A DNA stretch of 64,000 bases from Varanus komodoensis (taxonomy: Eukaryota > Chordata > Lepidosauria > Squamata > Varanidae). The notes beneath the pieces are model-generated. The model searched no databases. It was not told the origin of the DNA and was given only the letters and a program-made list of their open reading frames with translations. Numbering within the stretch: the stretch's first letter is position 1; every line of letters begins with the position of its first letter. Where the stretch lies: positions 11,574,874 to 11,638,873 of the forward strand of contig NW_025335941.1 in the NCBI RefSeq assembly GCF_004798865.1. Direction: 5' to 3'. Below, piece after piece: positions 56,716-64,000 of the stretch. A program made the position numbers and the translations under genes.

Positions 56716-59700
56716 GACATTTCCCTTTCTATTTTTGTAACTCTAAAATGTCATCTGTGATAAAGGGAAATGATTTGCAGTCCAGCTGGGCTACTGAACA
56801 AAGATGAGCTCCTACCCACATGATTGGTTTGAATAAAGTGGTCTGCGGTATTTACCTCCAAAGTCTTCTTTAAAAAGTTAAACTTAATTCTGACTCTAAG
56901 GATAGTAGGATTCTTGTATGGCCAATGAACAGTTTCCTGCCATTTGGGTTCAGAAAATAAACTTCTGATATGAACTTCCCAAAATCAGCAACATAAGAGA
57001 AGGCAACAAATTGCAATTGACAAAGCTGGCTGCGAACTAGAGGCTTATGCCCCAGTTTTCATGAACAGGGGCTTCCCCATTCATTCAGTGTCAGGCAATA
57101 TTGCACTGCGTGAGCTGCCATATATATAGTATCTTGCTTTAGAGCAAAAAGCATCTGTTTTCGGTGCTTCACATTCATGTTACAGATCAATTATTTGTAC
57201 TGTTAAATGCAAGATTTTTAAGTACATCCCTGAAGAGAAGGGCATTCTTGACAGTCAAACAGAACAGCAAAGGCACATGGAGCCAATTTTCAGGTGCACT
57301 AATTACTGAAGGGAACATAATTTCCATTGTGTGCTAAATTCCACTTCAGGCCTTCTCCACTGAGTACAGCTGGAAGTGTTGCAAATGGAGAGGCTTTCAT
57401 GGTCTGCAAACTGACTTCACTGTTACCTGATCTATAATGTACCTTAAGGCTGATGCATTTTGGCTGATTCAATGCCAGTGCAAAAAAAAAAAAAGTCTGC
57501 CTTTAGATGCGTGCACACTTTGGCACTCTGTACCTCAGCAAATAAATTGGTTCTAGCAATGATGCTGTTTGGCATGTAATTGGAACAAAAAGTGTTGAAG
57601 CATTGCTGGGTTTTTAAAGTTTATTGAAGGTTGTCTGAAAGCAAACAGAACTCAATCTCTTTTTGTTTTTTTAGTAAACCTATTCTAATCCTTTCACACA
57701 CAAAATTACACCTTAGATGAGCTCTTATAGAACAGTATTTTCCCATATGAATCTGACCTTTAAAGCTCATTTTTTGCATTCATTTCTTGAAGAGAGACTT
57801 TTTTTAAAAAATCACATACAACTTATGACCATTAGTGAAGTGGAAACACTTAAAATATTTCAAGTAAAGGATCAGCAGCAATAGAAAAGGGGTAATGGGG
57901 AATTTAAAAAGAGAAGGATGAGGATGTATTTTTTCTTACAAGGTATTTGCTTGTCTCTATTTTAATTTGGTCTGAATGTATACATAGATTGTGTGACATT
58001 ACAATATCTTCAGTAATGTGTATTTATATTCTCTCAAATATGTAGAGAGCTGTGATTCCCAGTCTTCTGCAGCACACTATCCCAGTTAAAAATGGTGTCA
58101 GAGAGCATTATTATGTGATTTGCATATATTGCATCAGGGCTGACCTAGAGGTAGGTATCACTGGGCACAGAGTTGAGGCCCACAGAGTTGTAGGTGGTCC
58201 ATTGACAATGCCTGAAGTTACTTGGCCCTGTGGCTGTTTCTCTGCCACCTGCCTTCTCTTACCATACAAAAGTAAGGAGAGAGATAGAGACCCTCCAGAA
58301 TACATCAATAAATGAGCAACAAGGACAAAAATGAGGAAGAGGTGGCTCACTCAGGGCATTTTGCCCAAGGGCTCCCTCAAAACCTGGAGGTGTCTCTGTA
58401 TTGCATAATCAACAGTGCTGGACTAGAATTGGCATTCTAGCAGGAATGTGAATTTGTTGGGAGAACCAAAGGAGCAGGGCAGAAATTTACTGCTCCCACA
58501 GAATGGTTTGCTACCTTGGGGCTTCACCACAAGCACAGAACTGCTAACTCTGTGCCAGAAGTTAGCGATGCTGCTTCCAACAGAATATATTTAAATTGAC
58601 TTAAAACCAAAGATCCGCTTGTTTGGAAGTTAGTGAGGACAACTTTGCTGCACTGCATGCAAGCAGGAAGCTAAATTGTGGCAGAGATGGAGTTCATAGG
58701 GATCCATGATGTGTGGATCCCTATGTGTTTTGCAATCCCGACAAATGCAATAGAAGGGACACAACAGCATAGAGGGCAGGAGTGAGGATTTGCCAAGCGT
58801 ATTTGGTGACTGTAGCAAAAGCGAAGGTTCCAGAGGTGCTTTCCATCTAGTAGGTTTCCTATTGAAGCTGCTGCTGCTCTGATTACATTAGACTTTTGCT
58901 TCACAGCATAAATATGTCTGGTGAGGGTCAAGGTACTATGGGATAGATGTGGCTATGACATCCTACTGCCTGACTCCACAGGAATTAAGTTCATGCTGAT
59001 TGCCTACATTTTGAGTTACATAATCAGATGCAAGAGTGCATGTGTATATCTGGCCATGGTGAAAACTTTGGCTGTGTTTTCATTTCAGACGAAAGGAAAC
59101 TTTTTAAAATGAATAGGTCTTCTAATATTAAAAAGACTACTTATTTTCCCTTTGGGCTGCTGAACTTTATGCTCCAGGTGTACCACCATTGGCACCATCT
59201 GAAACCGTTAAAGCTAAAAGGCCAATTTAGCAAATGATAAAATATGAAGATGAAATAGATCTCATCATGTTAGCACTTAGCCATGTTCTGGAACAAAATG
59301 ACATGGAATTGTGATGATGGTTATACATAATAATTGCTTCTCACTTTGATTTCATTTGAAAGATCTTCTTTGTCTCATCTTTATTGATATGCTAAATCAA
59401 GCTTCTGAATCTACATGACTGCTGATTATATGATGCAGGTATTGAATTAGTGCCTGCTAGAAGAAAGATGATGACATTATTTTGCCAAATAGCTTTTTTA
59501 TTTATATTTCTTGTAATGTGTACATACCATCTTAGAAGTAAGTACTGTTGTGGAAGTAAATTTGTTTAGGGTGGCAGCTTCAAATCTCAGTGTCCTGATT
59601 AACTCTGGCAGTCTTGTACACATCAACTGGTCTTAAGCCAACTGAGATGAAGGCAAAAGAGGGATGCTAAAATATTTTCCTATTAAATGCATCACGTATT

Positions 59701-59970
59701 TCATATTTTTATATTGCTTCATTGTGTTATATTCAGGGCATTACTGCAATTCAGATGACATAACATCATATGGTGATATTTCAAACATAATGATATATTT
59801 TTATATCCTATTATGATATTTCAGACATAATGAAATATAAAATTGGAACTGTGTTACTATCTTGGAGTTAGATAATGGTTTGAAAATTATAATGTGTAGG
59901 CTATATTTCATTCCTGTTTCCCAAGGAACCTTTCCTCCTTCATCTAAATCACAGCTTAAAACTTGTTATT
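56716..59970. other. Intron with a stable hairpin and a candidate CNE
   Basis: Repeat-poor at 57220-57420 (TTGACAGTCAAACAG, GCACTAATTACTGAAG). At 58695-58725 a perfect 12-bp inverted repeat (CATAGGGATCCA, 7-base loop) forms a stable hairpin. A 13-base A tract is at 57482-57494. Frames at 58052-58350 and 58630-58931 resemble no known protein. Confidence 0.4.
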
Positions 59971-60150
59971 AGACAAGTGCTCTGTGGTAGAGCACATACT
60001 TTGTATGCAGAAAGTTCCCAGTTGGATTCCTGGAATTTCCATGTTGGTCTGGGAAAGATCTCTGCCTGAAGAACTGCAGTTTCTGCCAGTCAGTGTAGAC
60101 AATATGGAACTAGATGGACTAGTGATCTGACTTGCTGTAACGTTCCTACT
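59971..60150 (+). mobile_element. tRNA-derived SINE (CTCTGTGGTAGAGCA type)
   Basis: A box TGCTCTGTGGTAGAGCACAT and B-box-like AGTTGGATTCCTGG are followed by GGTCTGGGAAAGATCTCTGC, GCCAGTCAGTGTAGACAATA and TGGAACTAGATGGACTAGTG, ending in CTTGCTGTAA. This is an amniote tRNA SINE different from the family at 55821. Diverged. Confidence 0.72.
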
Positions 60151-60884
60151 AATTCCATCTACGTGCTCCTATTCTTTTCATTTTGTTAAGGCGTAAGTCC
60201 AAATGGTACTTTACCACCATGGTTGTAAACAATTCCACCCTGCTTCGGAGGGATGCAATATAAGGATGAGGAAATACTAATATGATATGTCATGTCACTC
60301 TGTTTTCCCACTACTTGTTAGGTGGGGAGATGCAAAGATGCAAGTTAGTGGTAATCAAGATGACCTTCATAATATTAAGTTTGGGCCCCAGTGGATGAAT
60401 TTTGATGTGCTGCTCATCAGTTCCCTTTTTTGGGGTCAGGGGAGACGAGTGTTTAATTTCAACAAATCTGCTGAATCTATCTTGCCTTATATTTAAGGCA
60501 TTACTGCAATTCAAATAACCTAGTCCATTATTATTGTTGCTCTATTTCAAACAAAATGTGATCTTTAGAACTGGTAAGAAAAATCAACTTCCATTGGAAA
60601 TTCATAGTAAAAAACAACTGGGGAAGCATTTCAGTTTATAGTGGATAGGAGGAAAATTGTGATAATTTTAAATCCAGTGAGTAATTGTTTGATTATGCAT
60701 CATCACTATTGTTGCTCAGCTTCAGGAAGGTGGTTCTGAAACATGAGGCATGGTTTTCTCTGCAAGCATTTAAGTAGCCTGCACATAGTGTTGATGCATT
60801 ATTTAGTCTTTACTATGATATTTTATAATCTTTGTTGTTTTAGCTTATGCTCTTTTCAGTTCTGTTTCTTATACAGCCAAATCT

Positions 60885-60970
60885 TATGTATGTCTGCATG
60901 GAATTAAGCCCTACTGAGTCTATTTGGGCTTATTTAAAGAAAATGTGCATGGGATTGCAGACTTAAGCAT
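60885..60970. mobile_element. Palindromic MITE (TGCATGGGATTGCAG end)
   Basis: AAATCTTATGTATGTCTGCA, AATTAAGCCCTACTGAGTC, TATTTGGGCTTATT and GTGCATGGGATTGCAGAC follow the order of the 26745-26830 family, complete at both ends. Confidence 0.6.
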
Positions 60971-61082
60971 TTTCATGTTGTTCTGATAATCCTTATGCAT
61001 TTTCTCATTCAGTTTTTTCAGCAGTGAGAGCTTTCTGGGCTTGTTTCATTATATTCATAACCTTGCTTCTGCAGCGGGTGAC

Positions 61083-61324
61083 TACCATATTTTTCGCTCT
61101 ATAAGATGTGCCTGACCATAAGACGCACCTAGTTTTTAGAGGAGGAAAACAAGAAAAAAAATATTCTGAATCAAATGGGCACATAATCACAAGCACATTC
61201 CCCATCACTTCCCCATGGGCTGCACATCTGACAGACTTACTGCACACACATATAAGACGCACAGACATTTCCCCTTACTTTTGAGGGGGAAAAACGTGAG
61301 TCTTATAGAGTAAAAAATACGGTA
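61083..61324. mobile_element. TA-flanked MITE with long terminal inverted repeats
   Basis: The element runs 61085-61322 (238 bp). Left end CCATATTTTTCGCTCTATAA and right end TTATAGAGTAAAAAATACGG are inverted copies. TA dinucleotides on both sides (61083-61084 and 61323-61324) suggest the target choice of Tc1/mariner transposons. The interior contains CATAAGACGCACCTAG and the reverse-type TATAAGACGCACAG. No transposase. Confidence 0.75.
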
Positions 61325-61675
61325 TATGTATTTTCTGTGAATGTAAGTGCTGATAAAACAAACTCCCTGTTAAGACTGCAAAACAAGGCATGAAGAAAGA
61401 TATGGAACTAAGCTAAGCATCATGATGAAAGGAACGAGTTATCTTCATTAAAATTAGTGCTTGCCCTTGCTTATGGATGTTGATCTCAAAGATTAAACTG
61501 TCCTATGGATTACTGAATTAGGGTGTCTCTACTTCTTTGTACAAAGGCACACTAGAGCTTTTGTGGGAACCCTTCAGATAAGTAGAATGTAAAGTGAAGT
61601 GATTCTGTAAACCTCAAGCATGGCTTGCATGCCTGTGACTGATGTGGATACATCTTTGCCCAGGGAGTTCTTAAT

Positions 61676-61903
61676 GTTTAAACCAGGGGTCTCAAACTCG
61701 CGGCCCGTGGGCCAATTGCCGGGATGGGCGGGGTGTGGGGGAGGGGCCCTGCAGCCTTCAAAGCACCAACGGGGCCCAGCCGGCCACGGGATGAGCAGCC
61801 CACCACCACCGCGGTGCTGGAATACTTGGTGCGGCCCAGCCTCACCCAGACTCTACTTCCAGCGGCCCCCGGGTAAGTTGAGTTTGAGACCCCTGGTTTA
61901 AAT
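61676..61903. mobile_element. hAT-type MITE, copy 2, with 8-bp TSD
   Basis: The element is 61684-61895 (212 bp), in inverted orientation to copy 1. TIRs are CAGGGGTCTCAAACTC and GAGTTTGAGACCCCTG, a perfect 16-bp pair. Flanks GTTTAAAC (61676-61683) and GTTTAAAT (61896-61903) give an 8-bp duplication with one mismatch. The interior is GC-rich and CpG-containing, with no transposase. Confidence 0.9.
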
Positions 61904-62344
61904 GGTTCATCCTGTGCACTCACCACATCATGCAGTGTTAACGTACCTTTATGCTGCTTGCCAGCACACGCTGAAGTGGCATCGTGGATGAACAGTGTAT
62001 GTGTACTGGGTTCTGCATGCAAACATTCATGTGCGTGGCATCTCCTTTGTTTGACTGATTCCCCCACACACAAAAGGAGGTGGTGGTAGGGAATCATGGG
62101 GATGAGACTCTGGACAGTTGAGTGTCCTGTGCTGGGGACACGATTTGTTTAGTGAAAGAGCAGGGCTCATGCCATTCTGTCACCATGCCTTTCCCCCTCC
62201 GCTTCTGTGACTGGTGTTGATGCCAGAAAAATGGTGGCAGGCAGAATTGCAATGGCAATGAGGAGGAAGAGTGGCAAGAAAAGAGGGGAATTTGCAAATA
62301 AATGGCCCTAGGCTGAAATGACTAGGACTACTGAATCGATATGT

Positions 62345-62395
62345 GGTCAGGCCTGAGGGAAAAAAATAGTCAGATGTGCCAAAAAGGTTGCGTAC
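62345..62395. mobile_element. Possible hAT element right end
   Basis: AGATGTGCCAAAAAGGTTGC followed by GTACTCCTG resembles the inverted end of hAT/Charlie-type elements (CAGGGGTCGGCAACC). No matching left end was found nearby. Confidence 0.3.
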
Positions 62396-63361
62396 TCCTG
62401 TTCTAGATGCTGAATTTACTGTGTTTTTAAAATAATTCATTGTAATCTTTAACTCTCAGTGTGGTCAAACACAATCAAATAGCGGGGGGCGAGGGGGAAT
62501 CACAACATCTCTTGTCATTTTTTCACAGTTCTATCTTTGAGGTCATCCTCAACCATGAAGGGATGTCAACTGCTATGTGATGTTTTGAATTCCTTCTTCC
62601 TTAATTTACAGGGGAAAAATAAAGTTTTTGCTCTTTAAAAAATTTAATAATTTTTTGACTAAACAAAACCATAAAGAGGAAAAGGAAAATTTAACTATAT
62701 AGATTTGAAAATATCAGTTCATGCATATGAAGTGTGTGCATTTGTAAATGTGAAAAAAGACTTTCTAAGAATTATACATCAACATAGGCAGACCAAATAC
62801 CCATCCATGCATCCATTCACAAATGGCAGCACTATACCACCTGTTCGTCGTTAGATCCTGAGTAGTGTTGTGTGAAAAATCTGGTTTGGTGGGAGGAAAC
62901 TACTGGGTTTTCTCTGCTCAGCTGCCTGGACTCTGGCCTGCTTCCTCTTTCTTCCAAGTCTGCCTCATACCGAGTATTTGTATCGGCATCCAGCAAGAGG
63001 TGAATCCAAGCAAGTCTGCCAGGCCAGCTTGCACACATGCTGTCCGCGCACCTGTTGTGCATGTGGCATTCTCCTTTCACATGTCTGATTTTTAGGCTTT
63101 GCACATTCTGCATATATAGTATAAAGAATCATGCACTTTGTGCAAAGAAGCTGCTAGCATTCCCAAGTGCTAGTAGACTTGTTCTTGACATGGCTTGCTT
63201 TTGGCCAGGGCTGGATGTGGGAAAGAAGTATGGTGAATGCATGAGAGCTGGATTCCAGCCTGGCCTTTGCAGTCCTAGTTCTCAGTCCATTTCATTTGAA
63301 GAGGGGGGTGTTTATACTTCCACTGTTGTTACAACAGTACTTTAACTGTCAAAACCGCCTA

Positions 63362-63400
63362 TGTGTGTGGTGGTTAGAGTGGTGGACTGGGGACCTGAGA
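63362..63400 (+). mobile_element. SINE head fragment
   Basis: GTGTGTGGTGGTTAGAGTGG followed by TGGACTGGGGACCTGAGAG is the first 40 bases of the tRNA SINE seen at 27221. Confidence 0.55.
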
Positions 63401-63529
63401 GATACATTCCATGTAAACAATCTCAGGGGTAGTATTCATCTTGAGTGTATTTACCTTACTTCACAAACAAAAAAGGGCTTTTGAGGTATATTGTATTTCT
63501 ATTCCAGCCTTCTGAAACCTGGTGACTTG

Positions 63530-63650
63530 CATGTGTTGGCCTAAGCTTCCACATTTCTCACCCAAACTAGCAAGACCTAGGCTGGCTGAGAATTGTGAAT
63601 TTTGTTTTCTAACATGCCTGCGGGGCTCCAGATTAAGGAAAGCTGTGCTA
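63530..63650. mobile_element. Palindromic MITE relic (ACAACTCCCA type)
   Basis: TGTTGGCCTAAGCTTCCACA on the left and TGAGAATTGTGAATTTTG on the right match the two arms loosely, and the close GGGGCTCCAGATTAAGGAAAG matches the family edge. Confidence 0.45.
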
Positions 63651-64000
63651 AACGACATTTCAACATTATGTCCATATGTAACCAATTACTGATTACTGCA
63701 ATTTTAAATATCTTAAAGGAATACTATTTCTATAAATTTTGTTTGTAAACCAAGTTGAAAAGTTTTATATGTTACTAGTTATTTGTTGTATATTGTTTTC
63801 TGGGCACCTTATACATTTTCTATCTGCTGTTCTGGAGTACTTTTTAAATATCAAATGCCTGCCTTTACTGTTTATTAATATAGCCCTCTTCTGAACAGAC
63901 ATTGCAAATATATCAATTATAACTTATTTCGTAACCAACTCCCCCACTCCAGAAATCACAAAATACTTTGTATTGGTATAAAACCCACATCTGCTCTGCA
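63651..64000. other. Intron, nothing recognised
   Basis: AT-rich DNA to the window edge with no recognised repeat or coding sequence. Confidence 0.35.

Noticed and set aside
59971-60020. tRNA gene
   Set aside because: A- and B-box-like sequences are present, but no cloverleaf can be closed and a SINE body follows; this is a SINE head.
17421-64000. DSCAM exon 2 within the window
   Set aside because: No stretch on the + strand reading like the first Ig domain (SLYFVN, then CPAAG and DNTYYC-type motifs) was recognised by eye. I cannot rule out a missed exon without a translated search.

Overview
The window looks like intronic and 5'-flanking DNA from a squamate reptile, most likely a lizard. 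The evidence is the repeat content: a tRNA-headed SINE with a Bov-B-type tail (Sauria SINE type) with an intact 15-bp target-site duplication, two 5'-truncated Bov-B (RTE) LINE tails, CR1 and L2-like LINE relics, CORE/MIR-like tRNA SINEs, short palindromic MITEs and hAT MITEs. No prokaryotic-style gene is present. Nearly all long open frames are chance frames in AT-rich intron or in a GC-rich island.

The only protein-coding sequence I can support is a very short first exon on the + strand, present twice. It encodes MWMLAAVLFQSIVN and then one base before a canonical GTGAGC donor. This resembles the signal-peptide exon of DSCAM (human, from memory, starts MWILALSLFQSFANV), including the phase-1 junction. 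It lies in a CpG island without an obvious TATA box that carries upstream ATGs. DSCAM is a homophilic neuronal cell-adhesion receptor with a very large gene, so tens of kilobases of following intron without a second exon is expected.

The main anomaly is that this promoter/exon-1 block (972 bp, 1482-2453) occurs again at 16638-17609 in the same orientation, with one difference seen by eye (A versus G at a CpG) and unrelated flanks on both sides. It includes about 190 bp of intron, so it is not a processed retrocopy. It is either a very recent dispersed duplication that gives the gene two identical first exons 15,156 bp apart, or an assembly artefact.

Layout: 1-1481 is 5' flank. 1482-2453 is island/exon copy A. 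2454-16637 is a spacer with a Sauria SINE, L2-like and CR1-like relics and microsatellites. 16638-17609 is copy B. 17610 to about 22.6 kb is repeat-poor and may hold intronic regulatory elements. From 22.6 to 64 kb, presumed DSCAM intron 1, there are scattered SINEs, LINE relics and MITEs, separated by repeat-poor, ATTA-rich patches that look like conserved non-coding elements. No DSCAM exon 2, tRNA or rRNA gene, CRISPR array or intact transposase or reverse-transcriptase gene was recognised.
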